The position numbers and the translations under genes are program-made. This document shows positions 8,752 through 18,106 of a stretch of 64,000 nt of DNA, in pieces. The notes below the pieces were generated by a model. The model saw only the letters and a list, made by a program, of their open reading frames with translations, ran no database searches and was not told the DNA's origin. Source of the DNA: Alsobacter metallidurans (GTDB lineage Bacteria; Pseudomonadota; Alphaproteobacteria; Rhizobiales; Beijerinckiaceae); NCBI RefSeq assembly GCF_014636935.1, contig NZ_BMES01000002.1, positions 1,671,148-1,735,147 on the forward strand, in the 5' to 3' direction. How positions within the stretch are numbered: the first letter of the stretch is position 1; the number at the start of each line of letters is the position of its first letter.

Positions 8752-9725
8752 AGGTCGGCGCTCCGCGGGCGGGCCTTGGCCCGGTCGAACAGCGAGGCGA
8801 GGCCGCGCGGCGCGTAGATGAGGATCACGATCAGGGCCGCCCCATAGGCGAGATCCTGGTAGTCCTTGAAGCCGCGGAACACCTCCGGCATCAGGCTGAC
8901 GATCAGCGCGCCGACCAGCGGCCCCGCGACGCTGCCGACGCCGCCCACATACAGCATCGTGAAGCCGAGGATCACCATGTGAAGGCCGAACACCTCGGGG
9001 CTCACATAGCCGACCACGTGCACGAAGAGGCACCCGGCCAGGGCCGCGAACGCGGCCGAAACCAGAAAGGCGAGCAGCTTGGTGCGGGCGACGTCGACGC
9101 CCAGCGCCATGGCGCCGTTCTCGCTGGCGCCGAGCGCCAGAAAGGCGCGGCCCATCCGGGAGTCGCGGATGCGCGCCGAGATGAAGGTCGACGCCAGCAC
9201 GATGGCCACCAGCAGCGCGAGCTGGCCGCGATCCGACGTCACCTCGTAGGACCCGACGCCGAGCGGCGGAATGCCCGAGATGCCGAGGTAGCCTTGCGTG
9301 ACCGACTGCCACTCCACCGCGATCTCATACGTGATCAGGCCGATCGCCAGCGTGCCCATGGCCAGGTAGTGGCCCTTCAGCCGCAATGTCGGGTAGCCGA
9401 TCACCAGCGCGAGCAGCACCGCCGCCGCCACCCCGGCCCCCATGGCGGGCACGACCGGCCATTGGTAGGTCGTGGTCAGCACCGCCGACATGTAGCCGCC
9501 TACCGCCGCGAAGGCGTTCTGCCCGAACGAGACCTGGTTGGTGTAGCCCATGAACAGGTTCAGGCCGGTGACGAACACCGCGTAGACGAGCGCAAAGCCA
9601 ATCACGGTCGCCGGGTAGCCGCCGGCCACGAAGCCGTAGCCCACGAAGAGCGCCGAAAGGCCCCATGGCAGCAGGCGAAGCGCGCTGCGCCAGTCAGGTG
9701 AAGTAGTACTGCGCAAGGTCTTCAT
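8748..9725 (-). CDS. livM: branched-chain-type ABC transporter permease, LivM type
   Basis: Second membrane subunit, 325 residues, with multiple transmembrane helices and the LivM-type segments GLNLFMGYTNQVSFGQNAF, YPTLRLKGHYLAMGTLAIGL and GGVGSVAGPLVGA. The chosen ATG at 9725 gives MKTLRST and overlaps the livF reading frame by 32 bp; an earlier in-frame start would add an Arg-rich stretch unlike the family. It sits between livF and livG in the operon. Confidence 0.94.
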   Translation of the reverse strand: MKTLRSTTSPDWRSALRLLPWGLSALFVGYGFVAGGYPATVIGFALVYAVFVTGLNLFMGYTNQVSFGQNAFAAVGGYMSAVLTTTYQWPVVPAMGAGVAAAVLLALVIGYPTLRLKGHYLAMGTLAIGLITYEIAVEWQSVTQGYLGISGIPPLGVGSYEVTSDRGQLALLVAIVLASTFISARIRDSRMGRAFLALGASENGAMALGVDVARTKLLAFLVSAAFAALAGCLFVHVVGYVSPEVFGLHMVILGFTMLYVGGVGSVAGPLVGALIVSLMPEVFRGFKDYQDLAYGAALIVILIYAPRGLASLFDRAKARPRSADL

Positions 9726-10425
9726 GGCTCGTGATCTGATCGGCGTCGAGGCTGGCCGCGATGCGGCCAAGGGAAAGCACATACACGCGGGTCGCCATCT
9801 TGAGCGCCGCCGGGGCCTTCTGCTCGACAAGCAGGATGGGCAGCCCCTCGTCGCGCAGGGTCGCGAGCTTCTCGAAGATCTCGGCCGTGATGCGGGGCGC
9901 GAGGCCCAGCGACGGTTCGTCGAGAAGCAGGATCTTGGGGTCGCCCATCAGGGCGCGCCCGATGGCGAGCATCTGCTGCTCGCCCCCCGACATCGAGCCG
10001 GCGAGCTGCGCGCGGCGCTCGCCGAGCCGGGGAAACAGCTCCAGCACGCGCGCCAGCCGGCGCTCGAACTCGGGCTTGTCGCGGCCCAGCCGGTAGGCGC
10101 CGAGCTGCAGGTTCTCCTCGACCGTCATCGGGCCGAAGATGCCGCGCCCCTCGGGCACCAGCACGACGCCCCGCGCGCTCACCGCCACGGCGTCGCCGCG
10201 CGGCAGCGGCTTGCCCTGGAACATCACCTGCCCGGTCGTGGAGGTGAGCCCCAGGATCGCGCGCAGCAGCGTCGACTTCCCGGCCCCGTTGGGGCCGAGA
10301 ATGGCGACGAGCTCACCCGTCCGAACACGGATGTCCGTTGGGGCGAGGACGCGCACGTGCCCATAGCGGGCCGTGAGCGCCTGCGTCTCGAGGATCGCGT
10401 CGCCGGGCGCGCTCGCCAGGGTCAT
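9694..10425 (-). CDS. livF: branched-chain-type ABC transporter ATP-binding protein, LivF type
   Basis: ABC ATPase of 243 residues: Walker A GPNGAGKSTLLRA, Q-loop region, signature SMSGGEQQMLAIGRAL and Walker B ILLLDEPSLGLAP. The shorter length and SMSGGEQQML signature are typical of LivF. The ATG at 10425 overlaps the stop of the binding-protein gene in an ATGA arrangement, indicating coupled translation. Confidence 0.95.
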   Translation of the reverse strand: MTLASAPGDAILETQALTARYGHVRVLAPTDIRVRTGELVAILGPNGAGKSTLLRAILGLTSTTGQVMFQGKPLPRGDAVAVSARGVVLVPEGRGIFGPMTVEENLQLGAYRLGRDKPEFERRLARVLELFPRLGERRAQLAGSMSGGEQQMLAIGRALMGDPKILLLDEPSLGLAPRITAEIFEKLATLRDEGLPILLVEQKAPAALKMATRVYVLSLGRIAASLDADQITSHEDLAQYYFT

Positions 10426-11561
10426 TGAACGACCTTGACCTTGCCGTCGCTGATCGTCGCGATGAAGAACGGGTTCTTGGTCAGGCCCTGATGCACGGTC
10501 GCGCTCATGTCGTAGACGCCGGTCGTGCCCTGGAAGCCGCTCAGCGTTTCCAACGCGTCGCGCACGGCCGGACCCTCGATCGACTTCGCCTTCTCGATCG
10601 CCGCCACGGTCAGCATCACGCCGTCCCAGCCGCGCGAGGCCCAGTTCGGGTCGCGGTCCTGGAACTTGGCCTTCCACGGCTCCAGGAACTTGCCGATCTC
10701 GCTCTTGAGCGGACCTGCCGGCAGGCCCTCGTAGACCTGCGAAGGCGAGGCCACGAACAGGAACTTGTCGCCCAGCACCTCGGCCACCGGCTTGAACACC
10801 GCGATGTCCTCCAGGCTGGTGAGCATCAGGAGGTCGCCGCCGAGCTGCTTGATGTTCTTGGCCGCCGTGAGGGTCGTTCCGCCCAGGCCGATCTTCAGGA
10901 TCGCCTTGGCGCCGGCCGCCTTCATCTTGGCGATCTGGACGGAGAGGTCCGCGTCGTCCTGCTTGTACTGCTCGACGCCCACGACCTCGATGCCGTAGTC
11001 GGCCGCCGACTTCTCGGCCGCCGCCTTTTGCAGGTTGGCGTAGGGAGTGGGATCGTGCAGCACGCCGATCTTTTTGACGTCGGTCTTTTCCTTCAGGTAT
11101 TCGAGCCGCTTGGTCACCTCGAAGCCAGCCGGCGGCAGGGTCGTGTAGGCCCATTTCACCTGGTCGGGCTGCTGCGGCAAAATGGAGCACAGCACCATCG
11201 GCACCTGGGCGCGCACCACGAGGCCCGCGGCCGCGAAGTTGCCGGCGGAGACGCAGCCGCTGATGAAGATGTTGACCTTGTCGGAGGTCAGCATCTTTCG
11301 ATAGACCGTGACGGCCTCCTGCGGCTCGGACCGGTTGTCCTCCACGATGACTTCGAGCTTGCGCCCCGCGACGCCGCCCTTGGCGTTCACGGCCGCGACC
11401 GCGAGCTCCACGCCGTCGCGCCAGGCGCGGTCGACGGTGGCCGCGTAGCCGGTGAGCCCGGCCGAGATGCCGATCTTGTAGGGTTCCTGAGCCAATGCTG
11501 GCCCGCTGGCGACGACGCCGAGCGCAAGGCCGAGCGCGGCCATCTTCAGTGTGTTCGACAT
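10422..11561 (-). CDS. ABC transporter substrate-binding protein (Leu/Ile/Val-binding fold)
   Basis: Periplasmic binding protein of 379 residues with a clear Sec signal peptide (residues 1-24, ending GPALA before QEPYKIG) and the type I periplasmic-binding fold (GISAGLTGYAATVDRAWRDG, then VEDNRSEPQEAV). It delivers ligand to the LivHMGF importer encoded immediately downstream. Gene order places the two HyuA/HyuB carboxylase/hydantoinase-like subunits directly upstream, so the imported ligand is probably their substrate, such as a ketone-derived acid, lactam or cyclic amide. That link is inference from the operon. Confidence 0.93.
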   Translation of the reverse strand: MSNTLKMAALGLALGVVASGPALAQEPYKIGISAGLTGYAATVDRAWRDGVELAVAAVNAKGGVAGRKLEVIVEDNRSEPQEAVTVYRKMLTSDKVNIFISGCVSAGNFAAAGLVVRAQVPMVLCSILPQQPDQVKWAYTTLPPAGFEVTKRLEYLKEKTDVKKIGVLHDPTPYANLQKAAAEKSAADYGIEVVGVEQYKQDDADLSVQIAKMKAAGAKAILKIGLGGTTLTAAKNIKQLGGDLLMLTSLEDIAVFKPVAEVLGDKFLFVASPSQVYEGLPAGPLKSEIGKFLEPWKAKFQDRDPNWASRGWDGVMLTVAAIEKAKSIEGPAVRDALETLSGFQGTTGVYDMSATVHQGLTKNPFFIATISDGKVKVVQ

Positions 11562-11596
11562 GGTTTCCCTCCCTTTATTGTTTCACGAACGCCCAT

Positions 11597-13144
11597 TTAG
11601 TCGGGCGGTCCGAATCCTCCGCCGCCGGGCGTCTCCAGCAGCACGACGTCGTCGGCCTGCATGGTGAGCTTGCGCGGCTCGCTGACGTCGCGACCATTGA
11701 TCTGGAAGCGGCCCGCCTTGCCGGGCATGCCTCCGCCGACGCCATCCGGTCCGCTGTCGAGGCGGCTCGGCACCGCGTTCAGCAGCCACGGCTGGTCGGT
11801 CAGCATCCTGAACTGGATGATCTGCCCCTCGCCGCCGCGCGAGTGGCCGGCGCCGCCCGAGCCCCGACGCAACTCCTTGCGCTCGAAGACGATCGGCATG
11901 GCGGCTTCGAGGATCTCGATCGGCACGGCCGCCACCCCGGTGGGGTAGCAGGTCGCGCTGGGCCCCGGCTTGGTGGCGCGCGCGCCCATGCCGCCGGAGT
12001 AGTTGAACATCGAGGAGGTGAAGGGCTCGCCGTCCGGCTTCTTGCCCTGGATCTGGATGGTCCACACGGCGCCCGACCCTTCGGCCAGCACGCGCTCGGG
12101 CATCACCTGGTGCAGCGCCTTCAGGATCGGCATCGGCACATACATGCCCACCACGTGCCGGGCGTTCACCGGCGCGGGGTATTTGCAGTTCACGATCGAG
12201 CCGAGCGGCGCCTTGATCTCGATGGGCGCGAGACTGCCGGTGTTGTTGGGCAGCTCCGGGTTGAGACAGCTGCGGATCGCGAAGGTCGAGTAGGCGTGCG
12301 TGTAGTTCAGCACCACGTTGATGCCCATCGGCACCTGCATGGTGGAGCCCTCGAAGTCGACCGTGATCGCGCCCTTCTGGGCGTCGATCGTGACCGCCGT
12401 CTTGAGCGTGATGACCTGCCCGCCCGGAACGTCGAACTGGCTCTCGCCATGGTAGACGCCCGGCTTCAGCTTGCGAATGGCCTCGCGCGTGGCGTCTTCG
12501 GAACGCTGGATGATCTCGTCCGACAGCGTCTCGATATCGTCGATGCCATGGCGGCGGCACAGCGCGATCAGGTGCTCGGCGGCCGCGTGCCCGCTCGAGA
12601 CCTGCGCGGCGAGATCGCCGAACACCGCGTCCGGCGTGCGCACGTTGCGGCCGATGATGGCGTGCAGCACCGGATTCGGAACGCCGCGCTCATAGAGCTT
12701 CAGCGGCGGGATCCAGAGCCCCTCCTCATGGACGTCGCGCGCGCCGGCCCCGATGCCGTAGCCGCTGATGTCCGTGTGGTGGATGGTGGAGCCGATATAG
12801 GCGATCAGCCGCTCGCCGTCATAGATCGGCGTCAGGATGGTGATGTCGAAGAAGTGGCCGGCCGACAGCCACGGATCATTGGTGATCAGCACGTCGCCGG
12901 GCTCGCACTTGCCCTCGAAGAGCCGCACCAGATGCGCGCCCGCGAAGGCCAGCGAGTTGATGTGCCCGGGCGTGCCGGTGTTGGCCTGCGCCACCATGCG
13001 GCCGCGCAGATCGAACAGCGCGCAGGCGAGATCGCCCGCCTCGCGCACGATGGGGCTAAAGGCGATGCGCTGAAGCGCCTTGGAGCGCTCCGTCACGATG
13101 CCGATGAGGTTGGACCAGAGGATTTCGAGTTCGACGCCGTCCAT
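11597..13144 (-). CDS. hydantoinase B/oxoprolinase family protein (HyuB-like)
   Basis: HyuB-type subunit of 515 residues, close to the family length. Features are the N-terminal ELEILWSNLIGIVTERSKAL, the segment PGDVLITNDPWLSAGHFFDI with the metal-ligand-rich DPW-GHxxD block, and the glycine-rich C-terminus typical of the family (GGGMPGKAGRF, ETPGGGGFG). It pairs with the HyuA-like subunit encoded 4 bp upstream. Known members are ATP-dependent hydantoinases, 5-oxoprolinase, acetone/acetophenone carboxylases and caprolactamase; sequence alone does not choose among them. Confidence 0.93.
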   Translation of the reverse strand: MDGVELEILWSNLIGIVTERSKALQRIAFSPIVREAGDLACALFDLRGRMVAQANTGTPGHINSLAFAGAHLVRLFEGKCEPGDVLITNDPWLSAGHFFDITILTPIYDGERLIAYIGSTIHHTDISGYGIGAGARDVHEEGLWIPPLKLYERGVPNPVLHAIIGRNVRTPDAVFGDLAAQVSSGHAAAEHLIALCRRHGIDDIETLSDEIIQRSEDATREAIRKLKPGVYHGESQFDVPGGQVITLKTAVTIDAQKGAITVDFEGSTMQVPMGINVVLNYTHAYSTFAIRSCLNPELPNNTGSLAPIEIKAPLGSIVNCKYPAPVNARHVVGMYVPMPILKALHQVMPERVLAEGSGAVWTIQIQGKKPDGEPFTSSMFNYSGGMGARATKPGPSATCYPTGVAAVPIEILEAAMPIVFERKELRRGSGGAGHSRGGEGQIIQFRMLTDQPWLLNAVPSRLDSGPDGVGGGMPGKAGRFQINGRDVSEPRKLTMQADDVVLLETPGGGGFGPPD

Positions 13145-13148
13145 CGGA

Positions 13149-15212
13149 TTATCCCTTCGTGGCGACGATGCAGCCGAGGCTGTCGATGACGGCGACCCAG
13201 CCGGGCGGCAAGGCGGTGGTGGTCTCGCGCTCCTCGATGATCGCCGGGCCGGTGATCGACTGGCCCACGGCGAGATCGGCGCGATTGTAGACAGGGGTGT
13301 TCTGGCTGTCTGCCCAAGCGTGGACGAGACGGCGCCGACGCGGCTCGCCGGGCGATGAGCCCGCCCTCGGGATGGCCTTGACGCCGACCAGCGGCCCGCG
13401 CGCCGTCACCCGCCAGGTGACGATCTCGACCGGCACGTGCGAGGGGTTCATGCCGTAGAGCGTCCGGTAGGCTTCGGTGAAGCGATGTTCCACGTCTGCG
13501 AGATCGCGACCCGCGCGCGGGTCCTCGGCGAAGGTCACCGCTACTTCGTGCTGCTGGCCGACATAGCGCATGTCGGCGCCGAAACTGAAGGTGACGTCGG
13601 CTGGCGCGCAGCCGGCCTCGCCCAGAGCCGCCGTCGCCTCGGCGGTGAGCTCGTTGAGAATGGCGTCCACACGGCCCCAGTCGAGCTCGCCGAGCCGACC
13701 GAGATCACTGCGCACGAGGTCGAGCCGGACCGGCGTGACGAGGGTGCCGAAGGCCGACAACACGCTCGATTGCGGCGGCACGATCACGCTGGTGCTTTGC
13801 AGCAGGCTTGCGACCTCGCAGGCGTGGAGCGGACCTGCGCCCCCGAATGCGAACAACGGCAAGCCGCGATAGTCTACCCCGCGATCGGTCGCGTGCGTGC
13901 GCGCCGCCGACGCCATGGCCTCCGTGACGACCCGGAACACGCCGCGCGCAGCCTCAACCGGGGCGACATGGAGCTTGTCGGCCAGCGCCGCCACCGCGCG
14001 CTCGGTCGCCGGCAGGTCGAGACGCATGTCGCCGCCGAGGAAGTTCTCGGCGTCGATCAGGCCCAGCATCAGGTCGGCGTCCGTCACCGTGACGTTCTGG
14101 CCGCCGCGGCCGTAGCAGGCGGGGCCCGGCTGGGAGCCGGCGCTGTGCGGGCCGACCTTCAGCAGCCCCAGCGCGTCCACATGCGCGATGGAGCCGCCGC
14201 CGGCGCCGATCTCGATCATGTCGATGGACGGCACCGTCACCGGCAGGCCGCTGCCCTCCTTGAAGCGATAGCGCCGGTCGACCTCGAACAGGCCGGTGAC
14301 GAGCGGCTGGCGGTTCTCGATCAGGCAGGCCTTGGCGGTGGTGCCGCCCATGTCAAAGGACATCAGTCGGTCGACGCCCAGCAGCTCGGCGTAGTGGCAG
14401 GCGGCCAGCGCGCCGGCGGCCGGGCCGCTCTCGATCATCCGGACGGGATTGCGCCCCGCAGTCTCGGCCCCGACGACCCCGCCCGAGCTCAGCATGATGA
14501 GCGGCGTGTTGGCGAAGCCCTCGCGGCCCAGACGCTCGGAGAGGCGGCGCAGGTAGGGCTGCGAGATCGGCATCGCGTAGGCGTTCACCGTCGTGGTCGA
14601 CGCCCGGGGGTATTCTCGGATCTGCGGCGCCACGTCCGAGGAGCAGCAGATAAACAGGTCCGGCAGCGCGTCGCGCAATCCGGCGACCACCAGCCGTTCG
14701 TTCTGGGCGTTGGCGAAGCTGTTGAGAAAGCACACCGCCACGGCCTTGGCGCCGCTCGCCGCCACCTGCTCGACCAGCGTGGCGATCGCGGCCGGGGTGG
14801 GCTCCTGCGTGACGCGGCCGTCCGCCAGCGTGCGCTCCGCGACCCCGAAGGTGAGCTCCGCCGGCGCCAGCGGCTCCGGAAACTCGATCTGCGGGTCGTA
14901 CATTTCGTAGCGGTGCTCGTTGCGAATGTAGAGCACGTCGCCGAAGCCCTCGGTGGTCACCAGCGCGGTGGGCTGGCCCTTGCGCTCGATCAGCGCGTTG
15001 GTCACCACCGTGGTGGCGTGCACCACCACGCCGCCGACGTCGGACGGCTGGACGCCGGCCTTGGCCAGCACCGCATGGACGCCGCCGAAAAAGCCTTCCA
15101 GCAGGTCGTGGTGCGTGGTCAGCGTCTTGTCCACCGTCAGCGCGCCGCCAGCGTGGCGCAGCACGATGTCGGTGAACGTGCCGCCGATGTCGACAGCGAG
15201 CGAGTACGTCAT
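13149..15212 (-). CDS. hydantoinase A/oxoprolinase family protein (HyuA-like)
   Basis: HyuA-type subunit of 687 residues in the actin-like ATPase superfamily. The N-terminal phosphate loop VDIGGTFTDIVLRH and the second DMGGTTAKACLIE are intact, as are ATTVVTNALIERKG and GAGGGSIAHVD. With HyuB it would use ATP to activate and hydrolyse or carboxylate a carbonyl/amide compound. ATG 15212 is chosen; an in-frame GTG at 15221 overlaps the IclR stop and would add three residues. It is the first enzyme gene of the leftward operon, directly after the regulator. Confidence 0.93.
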   Translation of the reverse strand: MTYSLAVDIGGTFTDIVLRHAGGALTVDKTLTTHHDLLEGFFGGVHAVLAKAGVQPSDVGGVVVHATTVVTNALIERKGQPTALVTTEGFGDVLYIRNEHRYEMYDPQIEFPEPLAPAELTFGVAERTLADGRVTQEPTPAAIATLVEQVAASGAKAVAVCFLNSFANAQNERLVVAGLRDALPDLFICCSSDVAPQIREYPRASTTTVNAYAMPISQPYLRRLSERLGREGFANTPLIMLSSGGVVGAETAGRNPVRMIESGPAAGALAACHYAELLGVDRLMSFDMGGTTAKACLIENRQPLVTGLFEVDRRYRFKEGSGLPVTVPSIDMIEIGAGGGSIAHVDALGLLKVGPHSAGSQPGPACYGRGGQNVTVTDADLMLGLIDAENFLGGDMRLDLPATERAVAALADKLHVAPVEAARGVFRVVTEAMASAARTHATDRGVDYRGLPLFAFGGAGPLHACEVASLLQSTSVIVPPQSSVLSAFGTLVTPVRLDLVRSDLGRLGELDWGRVDAILNELTAEATAALGEAGCAPADVTFSFGADMRYVGQQHEVAVTFAEDPRAGRDLADVEHRFTEAYRTLYGMNPSHVPVEIVTWRVTARGPLVGVKAIPRAGSSPGEPRRRRLVHAWADSQNTPVYNRADLAVGQSITGPAIIEERETTTALPPGWVAVIDSLGCIVATKG

Positions 15213-15217
15213 GGGGG

Positions 15218-16000
15218 TCACTCTCTCCAGCCCAAGGCCCGCGAAATGCGTCTCGCGGTCCCGACGACCGCCTCGACCTGCGCGTCGGCAGGGTCGGCGG
15301 GGATGAATTGCTTGGCGCCCACGATCGCGATCGAGGCCACGAGGCGCCCCTGGTGGTCGTAGACCGGCGCCGCAATGGTGTTGACGCCGCTGATCACCTC
15401 GTCCGGCGCCGTGGACCAGCCGCGCTCGCGCACCTTCGCGACGTCGCGCTCCAGCGTTTGCGGATCCGTGATGGTCTCGGGCGTCCAGGCCGGGAGCGGC
15501 GCCTGGCGCACGGCGTCGAGCAGCGCGGCCGGGCCGAAGGCGAGCCAGATCTTGCCGTGCGCGCTGGCGTGCAGGGCGAGCTTCGTTCCGGGTCGGGTCG
15601 CGAACTCGATCACGGTGCGGCCCTGGGTGAGCTCCAGCACCACCACGTCGCCGTCCACCAGCGCGCAGATGGTCACGGCCTGGCCGGTTTCGTCGCGCAG
15701 CTGGATCAGTTCGGGCCGCGCCGTTGTGACGATGTCGAAGCGGCTGCGGCAGGCCTCGCCGAGCACCATCAGCTTCACGCCGACATCGTAGCGCCCCGTC
15801 GCGGCGTCCTGCCGGACGAAGCCCCGGCTCGCCAGACCGCGCAGGTGCCGATGCACGGTGGCCTTCGACGCGCCGAACTCGGTTGCGATCGCGGCCAGCG
15901 TCGTCGGCCCGCTCTGATAGGCGAGGAACTCGACGATCCGCAGCGCCAGATCCAGCGTGCTCGTCGCGCCTGCCGTGGGCCTGTCCAGGACGTCGCTCAT
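15218..16000 (-). CDS. IclR-family transcriptional regulator
   Basis: Regulator of 260 residues with an N-terminal winged helix (IVEFLAYQSGPTTLAAIATEFGASKATVHRHLRGLASRGFV) and a C-terminal IclR effector domain (HASAHGKIWLAF, then ISGVNTIAAPVYDHQGRLVASIAIVG). It heads the hyu-liv-cupin operon and diverges from a CoA-ligase gene. A long inverted repeat at 16016-16050 lies just upstream of its ATG and is the obvious operator, so it probably represses itself, the operon and the ligase until the substrate appears. A TTG at 16021 would extend the protein by seven residues but lies inside the operator. Confidence 0.93.
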   Translation of the reverse strand: MSDVLDRPTAGATSTLDLALRIVEFLAYQSGPTTLAAIATEFGASKATVHRHLRGLASRGFVRQDAATGRYDVGVKLMVLGEACRSRFDIVTTARPELIQLRDETGQAVTICALVDGDVVVLELTQGRTVIEFATRPGTKLALHASAHGKIWLAFGPAALLDAVRQAPLPAWTPETITDPQTLERDVAKVRERGWSTAPDEVISGVNTIAAPVYDHQGRLVASIAIVGAKQFIPADPADAQVEAVVGTARRISRALGWRE

Positions 16001-16015
16001 TTCCTGCCCATGTCG

Positions 16016-16050
16016 TTTCAAATAGTGAAACGCTGTTTCATTATTTCAAA
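16016..16050. promoter_or_regulatory. palindromic operator in the IclR / CoA-ligase divergent region
   Basis: A 16-base left arm (16016-16031, TTTCAAATAGTGAAAC) and a 16-base right arm (16035-16050, GTTTCATTATTTCAAA) form an inverted repeat with 14 of 16 positions complementary around a 3-base centre. It is strikingly AT-rich for this genome, lies in the intergenic space between divergent IclR and CoA-ligase genes, and contains repeated GTTTCA/TGAAAC half-sites. Assigning IclR as the binder is inference. Confidence 0.75.
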
Positions 16051-16174
16051 CAGTGCTGGAACTTTGCCCCGTCGTCAACCATCATGTCGGTGTGCGGGCC
16101 CGGTCGCGCGCGCCAATATCCATGACGGCGCGCAACGCCGACGCCAGGATGCGCAACGAAGGGAGATCGACGCC

Positions 16175-17671
16175 ATGAACCTCGCCGCGATGATCCGGGA
16201 CGTGGCCCGCCGCCAGCCCGACGCCCCTGCGGTGACGGATGGGGCGGTCACGCACAGCTACGCGGCCTTCGTGGATCGCGCCGCCCGTATCGGCGGAGCC
16301 CTCCGCGAGCGCGGGCTCGCGCCCGGCGACCGCGTCGTTCTCGCGATGGAGAACTGCGGCGAGTTCCTGGAGCTGCTTGTCGCCTGCTGGACGGCTGGGC
16401 TCTGCGTGGTGCCGGTGAACGCCAAGCTGCACCCGCGCGAGGTCGAGCACATCGTGCGCGACTCCGGCGCCCGCGCCGCATTCACGACGCCCGGCCTGGC
16501 CGACGGCCTCACGCCCCTCGTCTCCCAGGTGGAAACGCTGGAGACGCTGGTCTGCACCCGCACGCCGGACTACGCCAGGCTGCTGGGCTGCGACCCTTGC
16601 GCGGTTCACCCGGGCGGCGCCGAGGAGCGGGCCTGGATCTTCTACACCAGCGGAACCACCGGCCGGCCGAAGGGCGCGATTCTGAGCCACCGCAACCTGC
16701 TCTTCATGAGCTATTCCTATTACGCCGACATCGACGCGCTCGACGCCCGCGACGTGAAGCTGCATACGGCGCCGCTCTCGCATGCGTCGGGCCTGTTCGC
16801 CCTTCCGCATCTGCTCAGGGGCGGCCACCAGGTCGTGCTGCCCGGCTTCGACATCGAGGCCATCGCGGATGCGCTGCTGCGGTACTCCAACGTCACCATG
16901 TGGGCCGCCCCCACCATGCTGACCCGGTTGGTCCACAGCCCGCTCGCGTCCTCCCTCAGGACCGAGAGCATCAAGACAATCTATTACGGCGGCGGGCCAA
17001 TGTACGTCGCCGACCTCCGGCGCGCCCTGGCGATCTTCGGCCCTCGCCTCTACCAGATCTACGGCCAGGGCGAGTCCCCGATGACAATCGCCGGACTGGC
17101 GAAAACCATGCACGACGCGCCTGACGATCTGCGCACCTGCGGGGTCGCCCGGACGGGCGTCCTGGTGCGGGTTGTGAACGACAGGGACGAGGACGTGCCG
17201 CCGGGGGAAATCGGCGAGGTCGTCACCCGCAGCGACTGCATGATGCAGGGCTACTGGAACAACCCGACGGCCAGCGCCGAAGCCCTGCGCGGCGGCTGGC
17301 TTCACACGGGCGATCTCGGCAGCATGGACGAACGCGGGTTCCTGACCCTGCGCGACCGGTCCAAGGACATGATCATCAGCGGCGGCAGCAACATCTATCC
17401 CCGCGAGATCGAGGAAGTGCTGCTACGCCATCCGGGCGTGCTGGAGGTCTCGGTGGTGGGTCGGCCGCATCCCGACTGGGGCGAGGAGGTGGTCGCGTTC
17501 GTGGTGGCCAAGCCCAGCGAAAGCGTCGACCCGGCTGCCCTGGACGCCCTGTGCCTCGACAACATCGCGCGCTTCAAGCGCCCGAAAAGCTACGAGTTCG
17601 TGGAAGCGCTGCCCAAGAACAACTACGGCAAGGTGCTGAAGACCGAGCTGCGGGACCGGATGAAGACATGA
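16175..17671 (+). CDS. AMP-forming acyl-CoA ligase
   Basis: Complete ANL-superfamily ligase of 498 residues. The phosphate-binding loop WIFYTSGTTGRPKGA, YGQGESPMT adenine-binding region, HTGDLGSMDERGFLTL, hinge RSKDMIISGGSNIYPREIEE and C-terminal catalytic lysine in PKNNYGKVLKTEL are all present. It converts a carboxylic acid to its CoA thioester in the cytoplasm. The start at ATG 16175 follows GGGAG at 16161-16165. It is divergent from the IclR-hyu-liv operon across the palindromic operator, so it probably activates the acid made from the imported compound. Confidence 0.94.
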   Translation: MNLAAMIRDVARRQPDAPAVTDGAVTHSYAAFVDRAARIGGALRERGLAPGDRVVLAMENCGEFLELLVACWTAGLCVVPVNAKLHPREVEHIVRDSGARAAFTTPGLADGLTPLVSQVETLETLVCTRTPDYARLLGCDPCAVHPGGAEERAWIFYTSGTTGRPKGAILSHRNLLFMSYSYYADIDALDARDVKLHTAPLSHASGLFALPHLLRGGHQVVLPGFDIEAIADALLRYSNVTMWAAPTMLTRLVHSPLASSLRTESIKTIYYGGGPMYVADLRRALAIFGPRLYQIYGQGESPMTIAGLAKTMHDAPDDLRTCGVARTGVLVRVVNDRDEDVPPGEIGEVVTRSDCMMQGYWNNPTASAEALRGGWLHTGDLGSMDERGFLTLRDRSKDMIISGGSNIYPREIEEVLLRHPGVLEVSVVGRPHPDWGEEVVAFVVAKPSESVDPAALDALCLDNIARFKRPKSYEFVEALPKNNYGKVLKTELRDRMKT

Positions 17672-18106
17672 CGCGCCGAAACCGGGACGGCCGCCAAGTG
17701 CGTGTCCTGCCGGTGAAAAAACCAGAAACCGTGGCTCTCAAGGTATAGGCTGAGCAGTAAGGCGACTCATTAAGGCGTATTGCGCCGCACGAGCGTTGCC
17801 GGTACACTTGGGGTATCGCAAGGACCCGGTGAAATTCCGGGTGGCTCTTCCGGCCGCCGATCCGCCGGACAACGCAAAATGTCTGAGACTGAGTTGTCGC
17901 CCGCGAAGCGCCACTGTCTGACTGTTGCGGTCTTCCCCCTCCAGTAGCCTTTGAGAATGGTCCGTCGTGACCAATTCTCATGCGGCGACCCACTGGGTTG
18001 ATGCTCTCCCAACGCACAAAGCGGCTGGGGGAAATTCAGGGACATAGCGGTTTTCGTGGATAAAAATCTGAGCGACGCTTCGTCTCCAGCGAAAGCTGAG
18101 TGAGCG
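17672..18106. other. 435-bp stretch without a recognised gene
   Basis: No reading frame here has a recognisable family or plausible ribosome site. Composition is visibly less GC-rich than the flanks. Two hairpins can be seen: ACCCGG/CCGGGT near 17825-17843 and a longer one with arms at 17953-17962 and 17969-17979 (GAGAATGGTC against GACCAATTCTC, one bulge). It could be degraded insert DNA or an untranslated leader for the methyltransferase downstream. Confidence 0.5.

Noticed and set aside
13437-15362. 641-codon open frame on the plus strand opposite hyuA
   Set aside because: Mirror frame of a strongly conserved coding sequence; composition is Arg/Gly/Ala/His-rich without motifs.
17672-18106. 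tRNA or other structured RNA gene in the gap near 18 kb
   Set aside because: No cloverleaf, T-loop or known RNA motif could be recognised; only simple hairpins are visible.
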